The notes under the pieces: model-generated | What the model was told of the DNA's origin: nothing | The model's database searches: none | What the model saw: only the letters and a program-made list of their open reading frames with translations | Shown: positions 35,106 to 45,015 of the stretch, one piece after another | How positions within the stretch are numbered: position 1 is the stretch's first letter | How the letters are laid out: every line of letters starts with the position of its first letter | Program-made: the position numbers and the translations under genes | Assembly (NCBI GenBank): GCA_016124655.1 | Contig: WGNI01000001.1 | Location: 434,001-498,000, forward strand | Reading direction: 5' to 3' | Length of the DNA stretch: 64,000 bases | Source: Alphaproteobacteria bacterium | GTDB taxonomy: Bacteria > Pseudomonadota > Alphaproteobacteria > Caulobacterales > Aquidulcibacteraceae

Positions 35106-35177
35106 GCGCGTTCTCCCTTGGTTTTTTGGTTTGTCCCTCAGATATACCCCGCAGGCCGCACGCGGCCAGACCTTCCG

Positions 35178-36161
35178 CTACGCGACGCGGCCCTTCAGGT
35201 TTTGCAGCCAGGGCACGAGCGCTGCGTTGACCTCCTTGGGCCGCTCCTGCTGGGTCCAGTGCCCGCAGCCTTTCAGAACAACCGCGCCCTCCAGATTGGG
35301 CGCGTGGGGGCGCATGGCGGCGACGGGATCGTCCAACATGCCGAAGAAATTGAAGGCCGGATCGCGGTCGCCAGCGATGAAGAAGGCCGGCTGTTCGATG
35401 CGCTTGTGTTTGTGGGGCTGGAGAAAGCGCCAGTCGCGGGTGTGATTGCGATAGCGGCTGAGCGGGCCGAAAAAGCCGGAGCCTGCGAATTCCTGCACGT
35501 AATAGTCGAGATCGGCCGGGCTCATCCATGCGGGAAAAGGGTCGGGATCGACCATGCCGTCGAGCAGCGCGTCCTGCGAGGTCTTGTGGAGCGGCCAGGT
35601 TCCGTCCGGCGCGTCGCCGCAGATTCCGTAGTAGAACTTGCGCAGGAAATCCCGCGGATCGGCTTCGAACGCCGCCTCGGCGCGGCCGACATCGCGGAAA
35701 TAGGATTGATAGAAGAAAATATTCCGGTCGTCGAAAACTTCTTTGATCGTATCGTCGAACGATTTCTCCCGCACGCCCGCATGAATGACCGACAGCGCCG
35801 CGACCGCAGCGATCCGTTCGGGATGCAGCATGGCGGTGGTCCACACCATCGGCGCCCCCCAATCATGACCGACGATGATGAATTTGCGATCCGGCGACAG
35901 CGCCTGGCCGACGCTGAGAATGTCGGCGACCATATGCTCCATCGCGTAATCGGCGACTTCGGGAAATTTCTGCGAACCGCCATAGCCGCGCACGTCGATG
36001 GCGCAGGCGGTGAATCCGGCCGCCGCAATCGGATCGATCTGATGGCGCCAGGAATACCAGCTCTCCGGAAAGCCATGCACCATGATGACGAGCGGGCCTT
36101 GGCCCTTCACGGCCGCGCGCAAGCGCGCGCGTCCAGCGTCAATCGTGCGAAACTCCGCCAT
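35178..36161 (-). CDS. Alpha/beta hydrolase, epoxide hydrolase-like
   Basis: 327 residues from the ATG at 36161 (AAAGGAGAGG upstream). Core motifs: VHGFPESWYSWRHQ (HGxP), GHDWGAP (nucleophile Asp at the nucleophile elbow, epoxide hydrolase type rather than Ser), GDRDPAF and GCGHWTQQERP (general-base His). These are soluble epoxide hydrolase signatures; haloalkane dehalogenases share the nucleophile but have a different cap. Probably co-transcribed with fcs. Confidence 0.87.
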   Translation of the reverse strand: MAEFRTIDAGRARLRAAVKGQGPLVIMVHGFPESWYSWRHQIDPIAAAGFTACAIDVRGYGGSQKFPEVADYAMEHMVADILSVGQALSPDRKFIIVGHDWGAPMVWTTAMLHPERIAAVAALSVIHAGVREKSFDDTIKEVFDDRNIFFYQSYFRDVGRAEAAFEADPRDFLRKFYYGICGDAPDGTWPLHKTSQDALLDGMVDPDPFPAWMSPADLDYYVQEFAGSGFFGPLSRYRNHTRDWRFLQPHKHKRIEQPAFFIAGDRDPAFNFFGMLDDPVAAMRPHAPNLEGAVVLKGCGHWTQQERPKEVNAALVPWLQNLKGRVA

Positions 36162-36323
36162 GACCGGGCCTCTCCTTTGCCGGTCCGCACTGTGGCGCGC
36201 GCGGCGGGAAGCGCAATCGCGCCGCAACGGAAACCGTCCTTGACGGGCGGCCCCCGCCAGCGATAGGTGACGCCCCCGCCCGGCTCAGCGCGCATCTGCG
36301 CCCAGGACCCAGGCAGCGGGCGC

Positions 36324-36397
36324 GGCCTCGTGGCGGAGTGGTGACGCAGCGGACTGCAAATCCGTGTACCCCGGTTCGATTCCGGGCGAGGCCTCCA
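36324..36397 (+). tRNA. tRNA-Cys(GCA)
   Basis: A 74-nt cloverleaf with encoded CCA. Acceptor stem GGCCTCG pairs with CGAGGCC; anticodon GCA at 36356-36358 in the loop CTGCAAA; T arm with GTTCGATTCC. Confidence 0.97.
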
Positions 36398-36536
36398 ACC
36401 TTTTCCGAAACCATCATCTGATCGGCGGCGCGGCGGCGGCGTCTCCACAGACGGCTGACCGCATCGCATTCACCAAACACAACCTATAGTTTATTAACGT
36501 CCGACGCACAGACTTGCCGCGCGACGGACGAGATCC

Positions 36537-37028
36537 ATGTTGAAATTCAAACGTTTCCGGCGGCAGGCGTTGCGTCGAGGTGACCTCAGCGTCGCCGCCG
36601 CGGGGTTTCTGCTCTTGATGGCGGTTGGGCTTCCGGCGCTTGGCGAGGCGCCCAGCCCAGATCTTGGCGCGCAGGCTGGGATCGCTGTCCGCGTCATCGA
36701 TGGCGACACGGTCGAGGTCCGCGGCACGGGGGAGCGCGTCCGTCTCGCCAATATCGACGCGCCTGAGGCCGGCGACGGCGCGCGCTGCTCGGCTGAGCGG
36801 GCCGCCGCAGCGCGGGCGACAGCGGCGTTGGAAGCGTTCACGGCGCGGGGCGAGGTCACGATTCGGCCGACCGGCAGAATCGACCGCTACGGGCGAGTCG
36901 TCGGGTATCTCATGGTTGACGGCGCGGACGCCGGCCAAGCGCTCATGGCGCAGCGCTTGGCGCGTCCATGGCGCGGACGGCGCGCGCCCTGGTGCGGCGC
37001 CGACGGGACGCTTCTTGGCATTGAATAG
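36537..37028 (+). CDS. Secreted staphylococcal nuclease-like (SNase) protein
   Basis: 163 residues. An N-terminal signal or anchor helix (AAAGFLLLMAVGLPAL) is followed by an SNase/thermonuclease domain: RVIDGDTVEVRG, RLANIDAPEAG, and RIDRYGRVVGYL, which contain the OB-fold metal site and catalytic Arg/Asp/Glu positions; it ends RPWRGRRAPWC. Likely periplasmic or secreted nuclease, or a smaller SNase-like protein without activity. Confidence 0.83.
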   Translation: MLKFKRFRRQALRRGDLSVAAAGFLLLMAVGLPALGEAPSPDLGAQAGIAVRVIDGDTVEVRGTGERVRLANIDAPEAGDGARCSAERAAAARATAALEAFTARGEVTIRPTGRIDRYGRVVGYLMVDGADAGQALMAQRLARPWRGRRAPWCGADGTLLGIE

Positions 37029-37206
37029 TCTGCGTGAGGAGCTTCTTTAGCTCTGAAATTGCTGGCTTTATTGACTTCAAAGCGTCTTGGCGGCGCGACC
37101 AAACGCCGACGCGCGCATGCCGCCAATCGGCGTCAGCTGCCCTTGCCAACGGCCATCCCGGCTGCATTCACGACCCGCACATTTTTCCCAACAACCCATT
37201 TACCCG

Positions 37207-37222
37207 TTAACCCGGCGTTTAC
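37207..37222 (+). promoter_or_regulatory. CtrA-like box
   Basis: TTAA, a 7-nt spacer, then TTTAC. The CtrA consensus is TTAA-N7-TTAAC, so there is one mismatch. It lies about 63 nt upstream of the terminator stem. CtrA control is plausible in a Caulobacter relative but is not proven by one site. Confidence 0.45.
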
Positions 37223-37224
37223 AG

Positions 37225-37314
37225 GTTATCGGCATATTCACTCCTGTCTTCCCTTGGAGACACCCCACCATACCCAACGCCTTCGAGGGGACCGAAAGGT
37301 CCCCTCCTTTCTTT
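37225..37314 (+). ncRNA. Candidate small RNA between CtrA-like box and terminator
   Basis: A transcript started after the CtrA-like box would be about 70-90 nt and end at the perfect terminator. No ORF in it has an AUG. Its 3' end contains CCTCCTTTCT (37303-37312), identical to the anti-Shine-Dalgarno tail of alphaproteobacterial 16S rRNA. Existence of the RNA is inferred, the 5' end unknown. Confidence 0.35.
37285..37314 (+). terminator. Rho-independent terminator
   Basis: A perfect 9-bp stem (GAGGGGACC / GGTCCCCTC), a GAAA tetraloop and the tail CTTTCTTT. No protein gene ends close upstream on the + strand except the nuclease 257 nt before, so it may end a small RNA or a long 3' UTR. Confidence 0.85.
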
Positions 37315-37399
37315 GTGCGCGGCGTTGAAGCGGCGCGCGGATAGGGTCTTCCGCCGGCGCGGTGAAGTTGGTAGGACAAGCGCCCGCCGATGGCGGCGT

Positions 37400-37474
37400 T
37401 CCTCGGTAGCTCAGCGGTAGAGCAACCGGCTGTTAACCGGTTGGTCGTAGGTTCGAATCCTACCCGGGGAGCCA
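37400..37474 (+). tRNA. tRNA-Asn(GTT)
   Basis: A 75-nt cloverleaf with encoded CCA. Acceptor stem TCCTCGG pairs with CCGGGGA (one G-T); anticodon GTT at 37432-37434 in the loop CTGTTAA; T arm GTTCGAATCC. Confidence 0.97.
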
Positions 37475-37480
37475 GCGGCT

Positions 37481-37714
37481 TCAGCGCCCTTCCGTATCGG
37501 GCTCTTGCGAAAAATCAGTCAGCGCGGCGCGCCAAGCGTTGGCGGCGGCGGCGTCCGCCTGGGCCCCCTGCTCTGCCGGCGCGGTCACGATCTGCTGGAG
37601 ATGCCAATCGCCGCGCTGCGCCATGGCGACGCGAAGGAAGCGCGGCGCGCCGTCCAGGTCGACACGAAACCGCGCGATGCGAAACCCCGGCAGGTCTTGC
37701 GCCGGCGCGAGGCG
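37481..37714 (-). pseudogene. Detached C-terminal part of the lipoprotein at 37715
   Basis: Directly after the TAA at 37715-37717, the same frame continues without a stop for 77 codons to a TGA at 37481. The reading is protein-like, with GC-rich third positions (PGFRIARFRVDLDG, RFLRVAMAQRGDWHLQQI, ANAWRAALTDF). It has no start codon near its beginning, so I read it as the tail of the lipoprotein cut off by a nonsense codon. Confidence 0.65.
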
Positions 37715-38128
37715 TTAATCCGCGGGCTCGCCCGGCCAAGGCTCATACGACGCCTGGCCGATCACCGAGCCGACGGCTTCGCGCATCATTTGATCGAGCG
37801 GCGCGTCGGCGCCATAGCGCACCGCCACCAGCATGGTGGCGACATCGCCGATCACAATCGAGCAGGCCGCGCCTGGATTGCGGGCCGACGGCGGAAACGG
37901 CTCAACGTGAAAGGCCCCGGTGCTCGGCAGGGCACACACCAAACCGCTTTGGTCATGACGCAGTCGCGCGGCCTCGCGAGTGCTGGCGTCAGAGAACGCC
38001 GCGGCGCCTGGCGTGCGCTCCAGCACTGCAGCGACCTGCGCGGTGTGCGCGAGGGGCGGACTACGCTCTTCGGGCGCGCACGCTGCAAGCGCAAGCGCTG
38101 CGCACCACAAAACGCTGCTTCTCTTCAT
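37715..38128 (-). CDS. Putative lipoprotein, truncated by in-frame stop
   Basis: 137 residues. A lipoprotein signal with ALALAACAP (Cys about 17) is followed by a hydrophilic region with a Cys pair (VCALPSTGAF and ACSIVIGDVATML). I do not recognise the family. It begins 6 nt after the SCO-cytochrome gene and belongs to the multicopper oxidase operon. The protein would be 215 residues if the stop at codon 138 were sense, and the same-frame tail remains coding-like, so this is likely a recent nonsense mutation or a sequence error. Confidence 0.65.
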   Translation of the reverse strand: MKRSSVLWCAALALAACAPEERSPPLAHTAQVAAVLERTPGAAAFSDASTREAARLRHDQSGLVCALPSTGAFHVEPFPPSARNPGAACSIVIGDVATMLVAVRYGADAPLDQMMREAVGSVIGQASYEPWPGEPAD

Positions 38129-38134
38129 GTGCGT

Positions 38135-39091
38135 TCACCGACCGCCCGGCGCTGAGGCCGCTTGCGTGCGCGCGACATCCTGGCGACGCATGTAATCGAT
38201 GATGTGGTTTGCGTCCGATTCTGTCAGCCCAAGATTGGGCATCGGGACGTTGCGGTAGCGGCGCATGAGCGCCAGCGCGGTCGGGTCGCGTTCGGCGATC
38301 ATGCGATCGGGCTCGCGCAGCCAGCGATTGAGCCAAGCGTGCGGGCGCGCATCGGCGACGCCGCGCAGGTCCGGTCCCAAGCGGTCGCCGCCGCCAATGG
38401 TGTGACAGGAGCTGCAGCGCGTGCGGAAGAGATAGGCGCCTCTTGAGTTGTCGGCCGCAGGCGTGACCTGGGTATAGGATTGGCGGCGGTTCGAGGGGCT
38501 TGCAGCGTGATTGTTCAGGTTCTCGGCAAGAATGTTGGCGAGCAATTGGGGGTCTTCGTAGGAGGAGCGGCGGATCCATTGCCCGGTGCGCTCATTGCCC
38601 ATGATGAAGCGCGTGTCGTGTTCGCGGAGATTGCGCGGGTCCGGCGGGCGAATGCCGAGCCGGCGCTGCAGGAGCTCCACATCCGCGCGTGAGCCGGTGA
38701 GAAAGGTCCATCCCGGGCCGACATCAAAGAGACGCATGAAGCGGCGCAGCGTCACCGGCGTGTCATTCTCGGAATCCACCGATATCGAATAGAAAAAGAT
38801 ATCGCGCCCCACCCGGTCGCCCAGCGCCTCATGCACGCGGCGCAATTGCGCGGTGTCCAGCGGGCAGAGATCCGTGCAGGTGGTGTACACGAAATTGATC
38901 GCAACGACCTTGCCGCGGATCATGTGGTCGTAAAAGCGAACCGTGCGGCCATTGTGGTCGGTCAGCGCCACATTGGGAAAATAATCCGCCCGCCAGCGCA
39001 GCTGCTGCGCCTGCGCGCGGTCGCTCAAGGAGACTTGAGCCAACACAAGCAGCAGCGCGGCGACGCCGATTGCGAACACTGCACGCAGCAT
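38135..39091 (-). CDS. SCO1/SenC-like protein fused to a c-type cytochrome domain
   Basis: 318 residues. Signal or anchor helix (LLLVLAQVSL), then a SCO thioredoxin-like domain with the copper motif CTDLC (Cys about 72 and 76) and the partner His in REHDTRF (about 158). A linker follows, then a cytochrome c domain with CSSCH (about 226-230) and the axial Met in NVPMPNLG (about 284). SCO proteins handle copper for oxidases; the fused heme domain would give it electron transfer. It starts 12 nt after the multicopper oxidase gene, implying a maturation or redox-partner role for that enzyme. Located in the periplasm. Confidence 0.9.
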   Translation of the reverse strand: MLRAVFAIGVAALLLVLAQVSLSDRAQAQQLRWRADYFPNVALTDHNGRTVRFYDHMIRGKVVAINFVYTTCTDLCPLDTAQLRRVHEALGDRVGRDIFFYSISVDSENDTPVTLRRFMRLFDVGPGWTFLTGSRADVELLQRRLGIRPPDPRNLREHDTRFIMGNERTGQWIRRSSYEDPQLLANILAENLNNHAASPSNRRQSYTQVTPAADNSRGAYLFRTRCSSCHTIGGGDRLGPDLRGVADARPHAWLNRWLREPDRMIAERDPTALALMRRYRNVPMPNLGLTESDANHIIDYMRRQDVARTQAASAPGGR

Positions 39092-39103
39092 CGCTTGGGT
39101 CCG

Positions 39104-41377
<2,274 letters not shown>

Positions 41378-41466
41378 GAGCCAGGCCCCCGCCTTCTGCG
41401 TGTTCCGGTCCGAGAAACATTTCTAAAGATTTATTCACTACATCATCATCGTCCGCGGTTTCGAAC

Positions 41467-41492
41467 AAATTTCCCCGTTTCGGGGAAAATTT
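41467..41492 (-). terminator. Bidirectional-looking terminator after gspD
   Basis: A stem AAATTTCCCCG / CGGGGAAAATTT around a TTT loop. A/T-rich arms occur on both flanks, so it could end transcription of the gspD operon before the multicopper oxidase gene. Confidence 0.7.
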
Positions 41493-41511
41493 CTTTCGTT
41501 CTGGGAGCCGA

Positions 41512-43860
41512 TCACGGAGACTCGCCCGGCGTGAGCGCCATGGGCTCGGGCGGCACGGGCGGCTGGATCGGATCGGGTTGCGCATCCGGCGCCGCTTGTT
41601 CCGGCTGACTATCGCTTTCCGCACCCTCATTGAGCGCTCCTGGCGCTGCGCCGGCATCGCCTTCGGCGGCATTGGCGGCGCGCGCGAGCCAGCCACGCGG
41701 CCGCGCAAAAGGCGAGCGCCAGGGATAGAGGGTGTAGGTCTGCGGTCCCCGCGTGCGCAGCGTTGTGTTGACCGTTGCGGCCATGTCTTGCGCGAACGCG
41801 GTCATGTCTGCGCTTTCACGCACGATGTAGGGCGTGATGAGGATCAGAAGCTCCACCTTGTCGCCGCTGACCTGGTCGCTGCGAAACGCGCCGCCGACAA
41901 CGGGAATATCTTTCAAGAGCGGCACGCCGCGTTGGTCGCGGCTGTAATTGTCCTGGATGATTCCGCCGATCACCGCGGTCATGCCTTCCTGCAACGCAAT
42001 CTGCGTGGTGACGCTGCGATTGAGAATAAGCGGGCTTGAGATCGCCGCGGTGGTGTTGGGCTGTTGGCTGGAGACTTCCTGATAGAGCTCGATATCAATG
42101 CGGTCTTCGCCGTACACGACAGGGCGCACATTCAAGATCACGCCGGTCTGACGATATTGCACGGTTTGCAAAATATCGGTGTCGCCGGATGTCTGGCTGT
42201 CGGAGGCGCGCTGCGAGGTGATGATGGGCACGTCCGTGCCGATCAGAATTTCGGCTTCGCCGCCGGAGCGCGTGACAAGGCGCGGCGTAGAGAGAATGTT
42301 GAGGTTGCGGTTTGACGCAAACGCATTCAACGCCGCCTGCACACGGCTTGAGGAAAACACGCGCGCCGCGGTGACGCCAAGACCGCCGGCCTGCCGCGTC
42401 GATCCGCCCAGGGTCGAACCGGTGATCGACCCGTCGGCGAGGATGTCTTCAAAGAACCATTCCACGCCGAAGCGCGTTTCATCGCTGAGCGTCACTTCCG
42501 CGATCGTCATCTCCACCAGAACCTGCCGCGGCGGCGTATCCAATTGCTCCAGAAGCGCGCGCAGGCGCGCGAACTCGCGCGCAGGTCCGCGGAACAGGAT
42601 GCGGTTTCCGGCCCGGTCCACCGTGAGCGCGCCATAGCTGGTTGCGCCGGGCGCGGCGCGGGCGCGGTCGCTGGCGCGGACGCCGTCAATGCGGCGAACG
42701 CCCTCTTCCGGCGGCAGCGGTCCGCCGCCGGCCTGTCCTGCGCCGCCGAAGCCCGCTGCGAGCGCGCCAAGTTCCTCAGCGCGCGTGTGGCGCGCCTCAT
42801 AGACGAAGACGCCGTCGCCTTCGCTCAAGGCTGCGGGGTCGTCGAGTTGGCCCGCCCAATAGACGGCGCGATCAAAGCCTGCAGCGTCGAGCGAAAAAAC
42901 CAGCACCTGATTGGAGAATTGCGGCGCGAAGACCGAAATTGCGCGATCGCGCCCTTCGGCGAGATTTGAAATCTGATAGCCCTCAGCCGTCAGTGTCTGC
43001 GTCAAGGCGTGCGCCAATTGCTCGGCGGACATGAACACGGGATCGATGCGGGCGATGCGCGCATTGGCGAAGCGCGGTTGATCGATTTCCGCGGCGATGG
43101 CGGAAGCCGCGGCGACTTCTCGTCCAGGCCCGGTGAAGATCACCATGTTGGATTGCGCATCCGCGCGCATGCTCACGCCGCCCGCGGCGGAATAAACGCC
43201 CTGCAGAACGTCGACGAGCGCTTGCGCATCCAGCGTGGATGCGGCGAAAAAGTGCGTCAATCGGCGGCCGGAGGGCGCATCTTCGATCGCGCGGCCGCGC
43301 GAAAAGGATGGCGCCTGACCGGAGGCCACGGCGTCCTGCATGATGCGCACGCCGCCGCGTTCGGCGATCACGACGAGGCCGTATTGGCGCAGCGCCATCT
43401 CGGCCATGACATAGAGGCGGCGCGCGCTGGTTTGTCCGGCGCCCCGCAGCGAAACGATATCCGATCGCTGCGCGACACCCGGGCCGGTGAAGTATGGAAT
43501 GCCGAGCGCCTGGCCGAACACGGTGTCGATGAATTGCGGCAAAGGTTGCGGGGGAAAGGAAACATCAACAAGGCGATCCTCGGGAATGAGATCGATCTCG
43601 GCGTTGGAGAGCGCGTCCTGCCGCTGCGTCGCCGGACGGACGGGCGCGGGCGGCGGATCAAGGCGAACCACAGTTCCGCGCCGCGCCTGGGTCTGGGTCT
43701 CGCCGTCCTCGGCGGCGGGCGATCCAGTCTGCGGCTCCGCGCGCATCCGCGGAAACGACGTGCAGTTCGTCAGCGCCGCGGCGGCGAGAAAGACCGCGGC
43801 CAAGCGCACGCCTGGGGAGGCGCGGCGCTCCGGCATTTCGTTGTTGTTATGGTTAATCAT
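41512..43860 (-). CDS. gspD: Type II secretion system secretin GspD
   Basis: 782 residues from the ATG at 43860 (an upstream in-frame TTG at 43875 is possible). Lipobox LTNC near residue 32, then N0/N1-N3 domains (VDVSFPPQPLPQFIDTVF, with NMVIFTGPGREV), and the secretin C-domain: RQVLVEMTIAEVTL, GVILNVRPVVYG and VIGGIIQDNYSRDQRGVPLLKDIPVVG are the family signature. It forms the outer-membrane channel. It is the last gene of the gspG-J-K-L-M-C-D operon. Confidence 0.94.
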   Translation of the reverse strand: MINHNNNEMPERRASPGVRLAAVFLAAAALTNCTSFPRMRAEPQTGSPAAEDGETQTQARRGTVVRLDPPPAPVRPATQRQDALSNAEIDLIPEDRLVDVSFPPQPLPQFIDTVFGQALGIPYFTGPGVAQRSDIVSLRGAGQTSARRLYVMAEMALRQYGLVVIAERGGVRIMQDAVASGQAPSFSRGRAIEDAPSGRRLTHFFAASTLDAQALVDVLQGVYSAAGGVSMRADAQSNMVIFTGPGREVAAASAIAAEIDQPRFANARIARIDPVFMSAEQLAHALTQTLTAEGYQISNLAEGRDRAISVFAPQFSNQVLVFSLDAAGFDRAVYWAGQLDDPAALSEGDGVFVYEARHTRAEELGALAAGFGGAGQAGGGPLPPEEGVRRIDGVRASDRARAAPGATSYGALTVDRAGNRILFRGPAREFARLRALLEQLDTPPRQVLVEMTIAEVTLSDETRFGVEWFFEDILADGSITGSTLGGSTRQAGGLGVTAARVFSSSRVQAALNAFASNRNLNILSTPRLVTRSGGEAEILIGTDVPIITSQRASDSQTSGDTDILQTVQYRQTGVILNVRPVVYGEDRIDIELYQEVSSQQPNTTAAISSPLILNRSVTTQIALQEGMTAVIGGIIQDNYSRDQRGVPLLKDIPVVGGAFRSDQVSGDKVELLILITPYIVRESADMTAFAQDMAATVNTTLRTRGPQTYTLYPWRSPFARPRGWLARAANAAEGDAGAAPGALNEGAESDSQPEQAAPDAQPDPIQPPVPPEPMALTPGESP

Positions 43861-43912
43861 GTGTCGATCCCGCAATCTCGTGCGGCTGGGGCGCGCGGCT
43901 CATTCCTGCACA

Positions 43913-44428
43913 TCAATCCTGCAAAACCTGCGCCTGAACCGGCGGCGGGGCGTTGGAGGGATAGGTCGCTGGATCATAGAGGTTAATCGAACGCTCCTCG
44001 CGGCCTTTGCGCAGCAGCACCGATTGCGCGCCGATGCGTCGTACGCGCCAGCCGTCTCTGTAGGCGTCGCCTTCGCGCAAGGCGCGGCGACCGGTGTCGC
44101 TGGCGGGATCGCTGATCCACGCCTCGGCGCCCCGCGCGGTCCAGCTAATGGCGGAAACATCGCGGCGAAACTGCGTACTGATGTCGGGCGGCGGCGGCGC
44201 GTCCTGCGCCAGCGCGATCTCGGTTTCGGCGTTACCATCGGCGCTGCTTTGGCCCAGAACGCGGGCAAGGCGCGGCGCGGCGAGGCGCAAGTCCTCGCCT
44301 GCGCGGGCTAGCGGGGTCAGGCCCGGCTCCGTCGCGGCCGCCAGCCGCGGCGCCGGCATCGGCGCAAACCAGCCGGCCGCGCCTGCGACTGCGATCGCGC
44401 CAATGGCGATGAAGAGTTTGCGGTTCAT
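43913..44428 (-). CDS. gspC: Type II secretion protein GspC-like (HR domain)
   Basis: 171 residues. One N-terminal transmembrane anchor (FIAIGAIAVAGAAGWFAP), a flexible Pro-rich linker, and an HR-like beta domain (VSAISWTARGAEAWISDP, then REGDAYRDGWRVRRIGAQSVLLRKG). This links the inner-membrane platform to GspD, next to which it lies (52 bp upstream). It lacks a C-terminal PDZ domain. GspC versus a PilP-like protein rests on context. Confidence 0.75.
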   Translation of the reverse strand: MNRKLFIAIGAIAVAGAAGWFAPMPAPRLAAATEPGLTPLARAGEDLRLAAPRLARVLGQSSADGNAETEIALAQDAPPPPDISTQFRRDVSAISWTARGAEAWISDPASDTGRRALREGDAYRDGWRVRRIGAQSVLLRKGREERSINLYDPATYPSNAPPPVQAQVLQD

Positions 44429-45015
44429 GACGGCGCATCCGCGTCGCGCAGCGCAACGGCGCGCAACTCCACGCGCGTCATCGCATCATTCACCGTATCG
44501 GGCGCGCGCCCCTCCAAACCCGTTACCGCAAAGTCCACGTCTTCGCGCGCAAGCGCGGCGAGAAACGCGGCAAGCGCGCGCGGATCATAGTCAGCCTGCA
44601 CATCCAATCGGATGGCGGTTGCGATTGTTGTCCCAGCCTGATCATCGCGCGGTCGAAGGGTCACGGATGCGTTGGTTAACCCGGACAGCTCCGCGATATC
44701 CTCTACAATGGCCGCGGCCTGCAGTTCCGCCGCATCCGGCGTCTCCGCCGCGATGCTCCATTGTCGAACCTGCGCGGCGCGGCGCTCGATCAACGCGCGC
44801 ACGCGGTCGTCTTCAAGCTGAAGGCGCACAGCCTGCTCCTGGGTCAGCGCAAGCGCTGCTTCTCCAACGCGGGCGCGGCTGTCCTGATAGCCTTCAAAGG
44901 CCTGCACGGCGGCTATCAGCGCAGCGCAGAGTGCGACCACTGCAAGGCCAATCCGCTCACGCGGGGAAAGCGCGTCACGCCAGCGCGTGAAGCTGGAGAT
45001 CAACTCCGACATCAT
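44425..45015 (-). CDS. gspM: Type II secretion protein GspM
   Basis: 196 residues: cytoplasmic N terminus (RWRDALSPRERIGL), one transmembrane helix, then a coiled region and a ferredoxin-like periplasmic domain. Overlaps gspL and gspC by 4 bp each. The call is by this fold pattern and operon position. Confidence 0.8.
   Translation of the reverse strand: MMSELISSFTRWRDALSPRERIGLAVVALCAALIAAVQAFEGYQDSRARVGEAALALTQEQAVRLQLEDDRVRALIERRAAQVRQWSIAAETPDAAELQAAAIVEDIAELSGLTNASVTLRPRDDQAGTTIATAIRLDVQADYDPRALAAFLAALAREDVDFAVTGLEGRAPDTVNDAMTRVELRAVALRDADAPS

Larger units (their letters stand above)
37029..37399 (+). other. Intergenic region with possible small RNA
   Basis: This 371-bp region has no convincing gene on either strand. 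It contains a CtrA-like box and a perfect intrinsic terminator, listed separately, just before tRNA-Asn. Confidence 0.5.

Noticed and set aside
34458-36266. 602-codon ORF opposite fcs and the epoxide hydrolase
   Set aside because: Antisense shadow of two well-marked enzymes.
36107-36469. Minus-strand ORF containing RPESNRGTRI
   Set aside because: False translation across the tRNA-Cys antisense.
37390-38202. Plus-strand ORF starting GSSAVEQPAVNRLVVGSNPT
   Set aside because: False translation of the tRNA-Asn gene, then antisense of the broken lipoprotein.
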